From positions 558,001 to 622,000 of the forward strand of contig CAWIES010000004.1 of the NCBI GenBank assembly GCA_963835215.1: a stretch of DNA of 64,000 nucleotides. The letters run 5' to 3'. This DNA comes from Roseiarcus sp963835215. GTDB lineage: Bacteria; Pseudomonadota; Alphaproteobacteria; Rhizobiales; Beijerinckiaceae. The notes beneath the pieces are model-generated. The model was not told the origin of the DNA, made no database searches, and was given only the letters and a program-made list of their open reading frames with translations. Shown here in pieces: positions 26,626 through 37,291 of this stretch (within the stretch, counting starts at the first letter, position 1; each line of letters starts with the position of its first letter). Both the position numbers and the translations under genes were made by a program.

Positions 26626-26686
26626 CCCTTCCCTCGTCCTTTGAGACGCGCCAGCTTACGCAGCGCTCCTCAGGATGAGGGAAGGG
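26626..26686. repeat. REP-like palindromic repeat, copy 2 (inverted)
   Basis: This copy is inverted relative to copy 1: on the minus strand it contains cctcatcctgaggagcgc and gcgtctcaaaggacgaggg. Its outer arms cccttccctc (26626-26635) and gagggaaggg (26677-26686) are perfectly complementary. Its inner loop differs in sequence from copy 1, as is usual for REP/BIME units. The pair ends about 80 bp before the ABC-F start. Confidence 0.8.
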
Positions 26687-26766
26687 AGCGCCCAATCGCC
26701 TTGCGCCGCCCCTCGCTCCGTTTTTCGCCCCTTGTCAGCGGCGCACGCGCGGGTGAAAAGCCCGCC

Positions 26767-28651
26767 ATGCTGCATATCAACGAGCTCACCTACCGCCTCG
26801 GCGAGCGCCTGCTGATCGACCACGCGAGCGTGGCGCTGCCGACCGGCGCGCATGTCGGGCTGGTCGGGCGCAACGGCGCGGGCAAGACGACGCTATTTCG
26901 CCTGATCTGCGGCGAGCTCAGCCCCGAGGGCGGTTCGATCGTCGCTGCCCCGGCGCGCCCGGATCGGGCGCGTCGAGCAGGAGGCGCCGGGCGGCCCGCA
27001 GGCGCTGATCGACTTCGTGCTCGAGGCCGACGACGAGCGCGCGCGCCCTGCTCGAAGAGGCCGAGGCCGCCAACGATCCGCTGCGCATCGCCGAAATCCA
27101 GACCCGCCTCGTCGACATCGACGCCCATGCCGCGCCGGCGCGCGCCGCGCGCATTCTCGCCGGCCTCGGCTTCGACGAGGCGGCGCAGAACCGCGTCCGC
27201 TCGCCGAGTTTTCCGGCGGCTGGCGCATGCGCGTCGCGCTCGCGGCCGTGCTGTTCTCCGGCGCCCGACCTGCTGCTGCTCGACGAGCCGACCAATTATC
27301 TCGATCTCGAAGGCGCGCTCTGGCTCGTCGACTATCTGAAGACCTATCCGGCGACCACGCTCGTCATCAGCCATGACCGCGATCTGCTCGACGACGTCGC
27401 CGACCACATCCTGCATCTCGAGCGCGGCAAGCTCACGTTGTGGAGCGGCGGCTATTCGAGCTTCGAGCGCCAGCGGCGCGAACAGCAGGCGCTGCAAGGC
27501 AAGGCGGTCAAGAAGCAGGAGGAGCGGCGCAAGCATCTGCAAGCCTTCGTCGACCGCTTCCGCGCCAGCGCGACCAAGGCGACGCAGGCGCAGTCGCGCC
27601 TCAAGATGCTGGCGCAGGATGGAGCCGATCGCCGCGCTCGTCGACGAGACCGTGCTGCCGTTCCGCTGGCCGCCGATCGCCCGCAAGCTCAGCCCGCCGA
27701 TCGTCGCGATGGAGAAGGTCAGCGTCGGCTATGGCGAGCGCGTCGTGCTCTCCAAGCTCGACCTGACGCTTGTCGAACGACGACCGCATCGGCCTGCTCG
27801 GCGCCAACGGCAACGGCAAATCGACCTTCGCCAAACTGATCGGCGGCCGGCTGGCGCAACCGAGTGGCAGGCTGGTCGCGCGCCGAGCAAGCTCGACGTC
27901 GGCTTTTTCGCCCAGCATCAGGTCGACGATCTCGATCTCGACGGCACGCCCTACCTCGCATGTCGCCGAGCGCATGCGCGGCGGCGCCGGAGGCGAAAAT
28001 CCGCGCCCGTACGGCGCAGATCGGCTTTTCCGGCGATCGCGCGCGACACGCCGATCGCGGCGCTGTCGGGCGGCGAGAAGGCGCGCCTGCTGATGGGCCT
28101 TGCCACCTTCGACGGCCCGCAACTGCTGATCCTCGACGAGCCGACCAACCATCTCGACATCGACAGCCGCGCCGAGCTGATCGAAGCGATCAACGAATAC
28201 GAAGGCGCCTGCATTCATCGTTTCGCACGACCGGCGGCTGCTCGAAGCCTGCGTCGACCGGCTCTGGCTGGTCGCCGACGGCACGGTGAAAACGTTCGAC
28301 GGCGATGTCGCCGATTACAGCCGCTTCGTGCTCGGCCAACGCGGGGCGCCGGAACGGGCCAAGCGCGAGAACGCCGCCGCTCAAGCCGCGCCCGAGCCGC
28401 GCGAAAGCGCCCGCCCGCGCCGCGACCTCGGGCCGTTGCGCAAGGAGATCGTCGCCGTCGAGCAGAAGATGCACAGGTTCCAGGACCTGCTGCGCCGCAT
28501 CGACGAGGCGCTGGCGCAGGCGGCTGAAACCGCGGGCAATTCGGCCAAGGTGATCGATCTTGCCGGCAAACGCACTGAGCTGGAGCGCGCCCTGGCCAGC
28601 GCCGAAGAGTCGTGGCTCGAACTGTCGGCCAGGATCGAGGCGGCGGGATGA
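26767..28651 (+). CDS. ABC-F family ATPase (Uup/YheS-like), with many frameshifts
   Basis: This is a tandem ABC ATPase without membrane domain, of the type that acts on ribosomes. Domain 1 has Walker A GLVGRNGAGKTTL, signature FSGGWRMRVALA and Walker B LLLLDEPTNYLD; domain 2 has GLLGANGNGKSTF, LSGGEKARLLMG and LLILDEPTNHLD. A basic linker (about 27450-27620) and a C-terminal coiled coil (LRKEIVAVEQKMHRFQDLL to the end) follow. At least eight frame changes interrupt it. Most resolve as one extra base, for example near 26955, 27262, 27615, 27775 and 27958. The repaired length is about 620 residues. All motifs survive, so I treat it as a functional gene with sequence errors. Confidence 0.85.
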
Positions 28652-28664
28652 AACCGCGACGAAT

Positions 28665-29120
28665 CTACCGCGCCTTCTCCCAACGCCCGTCTTCGCCCTC
28701 GCGCCAATAGCTCGGCGCGGCGCCGGCCGCCTTGGCGAGGCCCCATTCGCGGCGCGCTTCGGCGAGCGCCTCTTCGTCGCGGCCGTCGAACAGCAGCACG
28801 ATGCGCTCATAGTCGCCGATCGCGTGAGCGGCGGTCTCGACGCCCGAGAGCAGCACCCGGACGCGCGCGCCGTTGGGGTTTTCGGCCCCGGCGGTCAGAT
28901 AGACCGGCTGGGCGTGCGGTTCGCCGTCGCGGGCCGAACCGTGCGGCAGAAAACTGTCGTCGGGATAGGTCCACAGCCGCTCGTTGAGCGCTTCGACCCG
29001 CTCGGGCGAGGCCGCCTGGACGACGACGCGCCAGCCGGCGGCGAGCGCCTCTTGAAGCAGTTCGGGCAGCGCCTGATCGATGCGGCGGCGCTCGAGATGG
29101 TAGAAGCGGAATTCGCTCAT
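28665..29120 (-). CDS. holC: DNA polymerase III chi subunit
   Basis: A 151-residue HolC: FYHLERRRIDQALPELLQEAL, GWRVVVQAASPERVEALNERLW, the FLPHGSARDGEPHAQPV loop and IVLLFDGRDEEALAEARREW. In E. coli chi links the clamp loader to SSB. The gene lies near pepA as in many proteobacteria, but here a small secreted-protein gene is in between. It converges on the ABC-F gene with a 13-bp gap. Confidence 0.93.
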   Translation of the reverse strand: MSEFRFYHLERRRIDQALPELLQEALAAGWRVVVQAASPERVEALNERLWTYPDDSFLPHGSARDGEPHAQPVYLTAGAENPNGARVRVLLSGVETAAHAIGDYERIVLLFDGRDEEALAEARREWGLAKAAGAAPSYWREGEDGRWEKAR

Positions 29121-29144
29121 GTCAAATTGCCTGTATCGACCCGC

Positions 29145-29691
29145 TTAGTCTTCGGCGCCGATGATGATGAAGGCGCTGTCGGTGTCGGTGACGATCAGGC
29201 CGAGGCTGATCCCGCCCGGCGCGTGCTCCTCCGTCTTGCCGGAAATGTAGACGTCGCCGCGCTGGCGCGAGGCGGCGAGATATTCTCGCGCCTCGGCGCT
29301 CATCTCGCGCGCGGTCGTCCGGCTCTTGGCGGCGTCCCAGCCGAACGCCGCCCGCAGCGCGGCGGCCTCAAAACTCTCGAACTCGCCCGCCGCATGGGCG
29401 CTCGCCGGTTCGGACATGCGCGCCTCGAAGCGCATCAGCCGGCCCTTGCGGCAGCTCATGTCGCCCTCGATCTCCGACTTGGTGGTGATGTCGAACACGT
29501 CGGTGTCGCTGCGCGCGCGCGAAACCACCAGCGCGTGGCTGAAATCCACGCCGAGATCGCTCGCCTCCGGCGCGCAGCTTATCGATGAATGCGTCGCAGC
29601 CGATTTGAGCGGACGTCGTCTGCGCCAAGGCCTGCCCCGAGGCGGCGACAAGGCACAGCGCGACCACGGCCGATCCCAATTTCCACCGCAT
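29145..29691 (-). CDS. Secreted protein of unknown function between pepA and holC (one frameshift)
   Basis: I do not recognise this family. A signal peptide (MRWKLGSAVVALCLVAASG, cleavage near AQA) leads into a conserved-looking QIGCDAFIDKL. Near 29578 the frame changes, and the other frame continues with SHALVVSRARSDTDVFDITTKS, MSCRKGRLMRFEARM and a C-terminus ending SLGLIVTDTDSAFIIIGAED. Two Cys (QIGCDAF and MSCRKG) could form a disulfide. The repaired product is about 181 residues and should be periplasmic. It lies 25 bp after pepA ends on the same strand, so it is probably cotranscribed with pepA and holC. Confidence 0.65.
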
Positions 29692-29716
29692 CAGAGGCTC
29701 CCACCGGCGCGTTTGA

Positions 29717-31216
29717 CTAGCTCTCGTAGTGATCGGCGACCAGCCGATCGAGCAGACGCACGCCCCAGCCCGAGCCCCAGGACTGATTGATCTCGCTCGC
29801 CGGCGAGCTCATCGCCGTGCCCGCAATGTCGAGATGCGCCCAAGGCGTATCGCCGACGAAACGCTTGAGAAACTGCGCGGCGGTGATCGAGCCGCCGTTG
29901 CGCCCGCCGGTGTTCTTCATGTCGGCGAACTTCGAATCGATCATCTTGTCGTAGACGCTCCCCATCGGCATGCGCCACACCGTCTCGCCGGTCGCAGCGC
30001 CAGCGGCGGAGAGCCGCGCGGCGAGTTCGTCGTCATTGGAGAACAGCCCGGCGTGCTCTTGCCCGAGCGCGACGAGGATCGCGCCGGTCAGCGTCGCGAG
30101 GTCGACCATGAAGCGGGGCTTGAATTTCTCCTGCGCGCATCAGAGCGCGTCGGCGAGCACGAGGCGCCCTTCCGCGTCGGTGTTGATGACCTCGATCGTC
30201 TGGCCCGACATCGATGTCAGGATGTCGCTTGGCCGGTAGGCGGCGCGGCCGAGCATGTTCTCGACCAGGCCGATCACGCCGACCGCGTCGACCTTGGCCT
30301 TGCGTCTCGCGAGCGCGTGCATCAGGCCGACGACGCAGGCCGCTCCGCCCATGTCGCCCTTCATATCTTCCATGCCGGCGGCGGGCTTGATCGAGATGCC
30401 GCCCGAATCGAAGCAGACGCCCTTGCCGACGAACGCGACCGGCTTGGTTTTGCGGCCCGGCGCGCCGCGCCAGCGCATCACGACGAGGCGGCTGTCGCGC
30501 TCGGAACCCTGACCGACGGCAAGCAGCGCGCCCATGCCGAGTTTGGCCATCGCCTTTTCGTCGAGCACCTCGACCTCGACGCCGAGCGCCTTCAGCTCCA
30601 GCGCGCGCGCGGCGAACGATTCGGGAAAGAGCACGTTCGGCGGCTCGTTGACGAGAGTGCGCGCGAGCTCGACGCCCTCGGCGATGGCGAGGCGCGGCGC
30701 GAAAGCGGTGCGCGCGGCCGCGGACTCCGCGGCTCGATCGTCACCGCCGGGGCGACGTCATCGGCCTCTTCGCCATTGTCCTTCTTGCTCTTGTATTTGT
30801 CGAAGCGATAGGCGCGCAGCCTGAGGCCGAGCGCGAATTCGGCCGCCGCGGCGGCGTCCCAGTCGCCCTCTGGCGCTCGAAAAGCGACGGCGACCTTCTT
30901 GGCCGCGCCGAGCTTGCCGTAGACGAAGCCGCCAAGGTTGGCGAAATCAAGCGGTTTGCCATCCTTGCCCGGCGCAACGCCGACGACGAGGAGCCGCGTT
31001 CCCTCGAGCCCCGCCGCCTCGACGATATCCAGCGCGCTCGACGACTTGCCGTCGAAAGCGGACCGTCTTGGCGGCGGATTCGAGTCGCACCGCGGCCGCG
31101 CCGAGCGCCGCCGCCGCGCGCGGCGCCGGCTTCAGGTCGGCGCCGACGAAAACGACGTAAGTTCCGCCCTTGGGCGCGGCGAGAGGTCCGAAGGCGATCT
31201 TGACGAATTCACTCAT
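29717..31216 (-). CDS. pepA: Leucyl aminopeptidase, cytosol aminopeptidase family M17 (several frameshifts)
   Basis: A dizinc aminopeptidase of about 498 residues after repair. The catalytic block is clear: VGKGVCFDSGGISIKPAAGM (metal-binding Lys and Asp), DMKGDMGGAA, and NTDAEGRLVLADAL with the metal-binding Asp and Glu. The C-terminus has TGAILVALGQEHAGLFSNDD and WAHLDIAGTA. The N-terminal macro-like domain begins MSEFVKIAFGPL. The frame changes at least four times (near 31056, 30735, 30640 and 30135). Divergent lptF starts 208 bp away; pepA-holC opposite lptFG is the E. coli arrangement too. Confidence 0.88.
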
Positions 31217-31424
31217 GCTAATCCTCGCGGACAACGGCGGGTTGGGCTTCCGCCGCAGGACTCATCATGGGCTTTCGCCCTGACGTCAATAAGGCGGCGG
31301 GAAGATGGCCCAAGCGCCCTGCGCCGCCGCGCGCCTTGCCAGTGGCCGCCGGCCGCGCTAGCGCTGCCGGGCGGGCGCACGCGCGGGGGGCGTTCAACGA
31401 TCCGCCAAAGGATTTGACCGCCCG

Positions 31425-32567
31425 ATGACGCGAATCGAACGATATATTTTTCGCACCGCCGCGTTGGCGTTTCTGGCGGGGCTGGTCGCGTTGACCGGCG
31501 TCGTCTGGGTCACCCAGGCGCTGCGGCAGATCGACCTGCTGACCAGCAAGGGCCAGACGATCCTGGTCTTTCTCACCATCACCGGCCTGACCGTGCCCTC
31601 GCTGCTGGCGATCATCGCGCCGGTCGCGCTGTTCGCCGGCGTGCTCTACAGCCTCAACAAGCTCAACGGCGACAGCGAGCTGGTGGTGATGAGCGCGTCG
31701 GGCGATTTCGCCGGGACGTTGCTGCGGCCCTTCCTCCTGCTGTTCGTGCTGGTCTTCTTGCTGGTGGCGGCGCTCTACGTCGAGGTCATGCCGCGGAGCT
31801 TCGACGCGATCGAGGCGCTGACCGCGCTGATCCACGCCGATTTCATCGCCAATTTCGCGCGGCCCGGCGCGTTCAACGAAATGGACGCCAGGTTTCATCT
31901 TCCACTATCGCGAGCGCGGGCCCGACGGCTCGCTGCATGGCGTGTTCATGCAGGATCGCCGCGATCCCGCCCATATCACCACCTATATCGCCGAGGTCGG
32001 CAAGACGGTCGACAAGGAGGGTCGAGACTTATCTCGTGTTGTCGAAGGGCAGCTATCAGCGTCCCGAACGCTCGGCGATTCGGCGATCGTCACCTTCGAC
32101 GATTACGCGATCGATCTGTCGCAATTCATCGCCAAGGGGGACAACATCAAGCGTCCGCGCGAGCGCACGACCGCCGAGCTGATGGCTTTCGACCCCAAGA
32201 GCGTGGACGCCCCGCGAATGGCGGGGCGGGTGCGCGCCGAATTGCTCGACCGCATCGCAAGCCCGTTCTACGCCTTCGCCGCCGGGCTTGATCGGCTTTG
32301 CCGCGCTCGGCGAAGCGCGCACGACCCGGCAGGGGCGCGGTGTCGCGACCGCCGTCGCCGTGCTGATGTTTGTCGCGCTGCGAATGGCGGGCGTTGCGGC
32401 GACCTCGCTCGCGGCCACCGAACCGCGCGCGGCGATTCTCGCTCTGGCGCTGCCGCTCGTCGCCTGTGCGGTCTGCCTCGACGCGATCTTTCGGCGGCCC
32501 GCTCAAGGTCGCGCTGATCCGCGCGCTATCGGGCGCGCGCAGGTTTGCCTGGGCGAGAGCGACGTGA
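31425..32567 (+). CDS. lptF: LPS export permease LptF (several frameshifts)
   Basis: One of the two permease subunits of the LptB2FG transporter that extracts lipopolysaccharide from the inner membrane. It begins MTRIERYIFRTAALAFLAGL, and TM1-TM3 with LNGDSELVVMSASG are intact. Frame changes occur near 31893 (extra T before FIFHYRERG), 32020, 32075, 32283 and 32500. Between them the periplasmic beta-jellyroll (ETYLVLSKGSYQRP, SAIVTFDDYAIDL) and the C-terminal helices are recognisable. The stop at 32565-32567 overlaps the lptG start GTG, a sign of coupled translation. Confidence 0.88.
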
Positions 32568-33648
32568 TCCTCGGCACGCTCGGGCGCTATTTTGCGCGGC
32601 GGTTCTTCGCGACCATCCTGGCGGTCTTCGCCGGCGTGTTCGTGCTGATTTTCGCCATCGACCTCGTCGAGACGCTGCGCCGCTCCGGCGACACCCCCGG
32701 CGCCACCCCGCTGCTGATGGCCTGGCTTTCGCTGCTGCACACCCCGATCGTCGCCGAACAGGCGCTGCCCTTCGCCGTGCTGTTCGGCGCGATGATTTCG
32801 TTCCTCAATCTGTCCCGCAGGCTCGAGCTGGTCGTCGCCCGCGCCGCCGGCGTTTCGGTTTGGCAGTTTCTCGCGCCGCCGGTGTTGATCGCGTTGGCGA
32901 TCGGGATCGCCGTGACTTGCCTCTACAATCCCGTCTCCACGTCGATGAAGCGCCAGGCCAACGCATCGAGGCCAAGCTGTTTGGCGCCCAGGCGAGCGGG
33001 TCGGCCGGGGTGTGGATCCGCCAGAAGAGCGTTGACGGCGACTCAGTCCTGCACGCGGACGGGCGCGAGGACGCCAAAACCGGCCTGATCGGCGTCCAGG
33101 TGTTCAACTTCGATTCCAGCGGCGCTTTCGTCGAACGCGTCGACGCCGCCGACGCGACGCTCGAAGACGGCTATTGGCGCCTGCACGACGCCAAGGTCGT
33201 CACCCCGGGATTCGACACGCTGGAGACGGGCACCTATCTGCTCGCCACCGACACTGACCAAGGCCGAGGTCGCCCAGGCCTTCGTCGCGCCCGAAACTGT
33301 GTCATTTTGGGAGCTCCGCCGACCTCGTCGAACAGAGTCGAGCGCGCGGGCCTCGACGCCGACGGGCTATCGTCTGCGATATCAGGAGCTTATGGCCTTG
33401 CCCGCGCTGCTCGCGGCGATGGTTCTGGTGGCCGCTTGCTTTTCATTAAGATTTTTCCGAATGGGCGGCGTGCAGAAGCATGGTTTCCGGTGGCGTCGCA
33501 GCGGGCTTCGTGCTTTATGTTGCGACGAAATTGGTGAACGATCTCGGCGGGGTCGGGTTTCGTCAGCGCCACCGTCGCAGGTTGGTCGCCGGCGGTGGTC
33601 GGATGCTTGTTCGGAGTTTACGTGCTTCTGCACCAGGAGGATGGTTGA
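32564..33648 (+). CDS. lptG: LPS export permease LptG (several frameshifts)
   Basis: LptG partner of LptF. The N-terminus VILGTLGRYFARRFFATILA and the helices ending FAVLFGAMISFLNLSRRLEL are intact. After KRQAN the frame changes near 32965, apparently from one missing C. The jellyroll segment AKLFGAQASGSAGVWIRQ to GYWRLHDAKVVTPG follows, and further changes near 33255-33350 and 33475-33560 lead to YRLRYQELMALPALLAAMV, KMVSGGVAAGFVLYVATKLV and a final VYVLLHQEDG. GTG 32564 overlaps the lptF stop, and its TGA overlaps the lptD ATG. Confidence 0.87.
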
Positions 33649-36249
33649 TGGGCGGCTCCATCAGCTCGCCTGACGCACGCCGACCCCGCGGCGGCGGCGT
33701 CTTGGCGCGCTTGGCGCTGGGGTTGGCCCTGCTTCTGGGCGCGCTGCCTGCTTTAGCGCAGTCGGCGGCGACCGAGGGCGCTGCGGCGCGCAACCCCGAC
33801 AAGCTGGTCCTCGAAGCCAACGAACTGGTCTACGACAAGGATCACAACGTCGTATCCGCCGTCGGCGGCGTCGAGCTCTATTACAAGCACCGCGTCCTGC
33901 AGGCCGACCGGGTCGTCTACAACCGCAACACCAAGCGCGTCTACGCCGAGGGCCACGCCAAGCTCACCGACGAGCGCGGCAACATCACCTACGCGCAGCG
34001 ATTTCGATCTGACTGACGATTTCGCCGCCGGCTTCGCCGAGGGCGTCGCAGTCGGTCAGCATCGATCAAGACCCGCTTCACCGCGCCGCGCGTCGAGCGC
34101 TCGCAGGGCGATGTGACGGTGTTCAACAGCGGCGTCTATACCGCCTGCGAGCCGTGCAAGGACCATCCCGAAAAGCCGCCGCTTTGGCAGGTCCGCGCGG
34201 CACGGATCATCGAGAACCAGCAGACCCACGTCGTCTATTACGAGGACGCCTGGCTCGAAGTCGCCGGCGTGCCGCTCGCCTACATCCCGTATTTCTCCGC
34301 GCCCGATCCGACGGTGACGCGGCAAACCGGCGTGCTGGCGCCAACTATCATCCACAGCAGCTACCTCGGCTACGGCGTCGGCATACCCTATTTTCTCAAT
34401 CTCGCGCCCAATTACGACCTGACCCTGACGCCGACCTATCTGTCTGCGCAGGGGCCGTTCGCCGACGTCGAGTGGCGCCAGCGCCTCGACAATGGCGAAT
34501 ACAACATTCGCCTCACCGGCATCGACCAACAGGATCCGGGCCTGTTCCCGTCTATCCCTACGATGCTGGCGACCGTCGCTGGCGTGGCTCGATCGAAGGC
34601 GAAGGGCGAGTTCTATATCAACGACAAATGGAAGTACGGATGGGACATCACCGCGATGTCGGACCCGTTCTATATCAACGATTACAAGATCAAGAACGTC
34701 GACCCGACGCAGTACTATCTGCAGGACGTGGTTTCCTCGATCTATCTGCGCGGCCAGGCCGACCGTGGCTTCTTCGACCTCAGCGCCTACCGCTTCGAGA
34801 GCACCGCGGCGTCCGCTGACCAGCGCCAGCAGCCGCTCGCCGCGCCGGTTTTGGACTACAACCGGACCTTCCCGCTCTCGCCCGAAGCGACGGGCGGCAT
34901 CGGCGGCGAGATCAAGTTCGACCTCAACGCCACCAACATCGCGCGCACCGAGGCGGCTTATCAGTCGGCCAGCGTCAATACGCTCGACTCGGCTTACCAG
35001 CTCTACAATGTCTGCGCGACCGGAGGCGCGGTGTCGGGCGGCTATCGAACCGGCGGAACGACCAGCGGCGGTCCGGGCGGCTCCTATTCGCCAGGCAAAC
35101 TGCCTGTTGCGCGGCATCGCCGGCGATTACGCGCGCGTCTCCGAACAGGTTTCCTGGCAGCGCAAATTCGTCGATCCGATCGGCGAGACCTGGACACCCT
35201 TCGTGTTCGCCCGGCTCGACGGCGAGACGACGGCGCTCGACACCTCGGGCACATACGGCTACGGCGGCGGCAGCTCGATTTATAACTCCGGCCAGGCGAA
35301 CTATTTCAGTGCGAACAGCGACGCGGCCGCTCGCGCGATGCCCGGCGTTGGCCTCGAATACCGCTACCCGCTGATTTCGACCTCGTCTTTTGGCAGGCAG
35401 ATCATTGAGCCGATCGCCCAGCTCATCGTCCGCCCCGACGAGGTGATCCCCAAGCTGCAGCCCAACGAGGATGCGCAGAGCCTGGTGTTCGACGAAACCA
35501 ACCTGTTCGCCTGGGACAAATATTCGGGCTACGATCGCATCGAGGGCGGCACGAGGCTCAATTACGGGGCGCAATACACCGCTGACTTCCCCAACGGCGG
35601 TCACGCCAACGTCGTGGGCGGCGAGTCGATCCAGCTCGCCGGCCAGAACTCATACACGATCGCCGACATGGCCAACACGGGGCTCGAGTCGGGCCTCGAC
35701 AAGATGTACTCGAACTTCGTCGTCGGCGAGACGGTCGCGCCCTTCTCGTCGAATTTCTCGCTGACCAGCAAGCAGCAGTTCGACAGCTCGACCTTCGCGC
35801 TCGACCGCCTCGACGTCATCGCCAACGCCACTTTCGGCGGCTTCACCACGTCATTCGATTACGGTCATTACGCAGCGCAGCCGGAACTCGGCTACATCTT
35901 TGCGCGCGAGGGCCTGCAAACCAGCGCCTCCTACAAGCTCGACAAGACCTGGACCGTCAACGGCTCGGTGCTGTTCGATTTTTCGCGCCACTATTACGAT
36001 CAACCAGGCGAGACGACGCCAGTGTTCTACACGCCGAACTACGGCCTCGGCCTGACCTACAGCGACACCTGCACCACGGTGAAGGTGAGCTATTCGACGA
36101 CGACGAGCGATCCGGTCAATTTGGCCGATGGCGTGATCGTTCCGGCGGTTCGCGATCAGACGGTGCTCGTTCAGCTCACCTTGCGCACGCTCGGGGAAGT
36201 CGGCGGCTCGTTCGGCGTGCAAGGCTCGGGCAACAACACCACGCAATAA
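33648..36249 (+). CDS. lptD: LPS-assembly protein LptD (outer-membrane LPS translocon; frameshifts)
   Basis: The product, about 866 residues after repair, has a signal peptide (cleavage after ALA near residue 32), an OstA/LptA-like jellyroll (LVLEANELVYDKDHNVVSAVG), and a large beta-barrel ending VGGSFGVQGSGNNTTQ. Frame changes are near 34003 (extra T), 34065 and 35100. The cysteine pair VYTACEPCKD fits LptD disulfide biology. LptD inserts LPS into the outer leaflet together with LptE. The ATG overlaps the lptG stop. In relatives surA usually follows, but here pdxA comes next after 29 bp. Confidence 0.9.
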
Positions 36250-36278
36250 ATCGCCGTTTCCTCCGCCTGGCGCCATCC

Positions 36279-37291
36279 ATGATGTTTGACCGCGACGCGC
36301 CTCCCCCGCTCGCCCTGACGATGGGCGATCCTGCTGGCGTCGGCCCGGAACTGACGCTGCGGGCCTGGCTTGCCCGCGATACCGCGCCGGCGCCATTCTT
36401 CGCGCTGGCCGACCCACGAGCGCTGAGCGCCTTGGCGCGCCGGCTCGCTCTTGACGTTCCCATCCTCGAGGTCGCGCCGGGAGAGGCGCGCGGCGCCTTC
36501 GTGCGCGCGCTGCCGGTCGTCCCACTCGGCGCGCGCGCCGACGCCAAGGCCGGCGCGCCCGACCCCGCCTACGCCGCCGCGGTGCTGGAATCGATCGAGC
36601 GCGCGGTCGGCTATGTAAAGTCGGGCGAGGCGCGCGCGCTCGTCACCAACCCGATCGCCAAGGCGACGCTCTACGCCGCCGGCTTCAAGTTTCCCGGCCA
36701 CACCGAGTTTCTCGGCGCGCTGGCGGAGCGTCACTGGGGCGGGCCGTCGCAACCGGTGATGATGATTTGGTCGCCGGAGCTCGCCGTCGTGCCGGTGACC
36801 ATCCACATCGCGCTCGAGCGAAGTTCCGCGCCACCTGACGCGGGCGCTGATCGTCTCGACCGCGCGGATCGTCGCCGCCGACATGACGCGCCGCTTCGGC
36901 GTCGCAAGGCCGCGCCTCGCGCTCGCCGGCCTCAACCCGCACGCGGGCGAAGGCGGCGCGATGGGGCGCGAAGAGATCGAGATCATCGCGCCGGCGATCG
37001 AGGACTTGCGCGCTGGCGGGCTCGAGGTTGCTGGCCCGCTGCCCGCCGACACGATGTTCCACGCCGCCGCGCGCGTCGCGCTACGACGTCGCGCTGACCA
37101 TGTATCACGACCAGGGGCTGATCCCGGCCAAGACGCTCGCCTTCGACAACGGCGTCAACGTCACGCTCGGCCTGCCCTTCGTGCGCACGTCGCCCGACCA
37201 TGGCACGGCCTTCGACATCGCGGGCAAGGGGCTCGCCAATCCGGCGAGCCTGATCGCGGCGCTGAAGCTCGCCGCGCGACTTGCTCCGTGA
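36279..37291 (+). CDS. pdxA: 4-Hydroxythreonine-4-phosphate dehydrogenase (two frameshifts)
   Basis: PdxA oxidises 4-phosphohydroxy-L-threonine in the DXP-dependent pyridoxal phosphate pathway. PPLALTMGDPAGVGPEL opens the protein. LVTNPIAKATLYAAGFKFPGHTEFL, RLALAGLNPHAGEGGAMGREE and MYHDQGLIPAKTLAF carry the metal and substrate ligands. An extra C near 36823 and an extra T near 37078 break the frame; removing both gives about 336 residues. It overlaps rsmA (GTGA at 37288), the usual pdxA-rsmA coupling. Confidence 0.92.

Larger units (their letters stand above)
26401..26766. other. Non-coding region with two inverted palindromic repeats between yajC and the ABC-F gene
   Basis: These 366 bp separate divergent genes. 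Apart from the two palindromic units listed below, I see a short AT-rich patch near 26450-26460 (gcatatataac) that could be part of the yajC promoter. No convincing small gene is present. Confidence 0.6.

Noticed and set aside
26767..28651. ABC-F gene as a true pseudogene
   Set aside because: Every catalytic motif survives, and most frame changes resolve as single extra bases, as in neighbouring essential genes. Sequence error is a better explanation.
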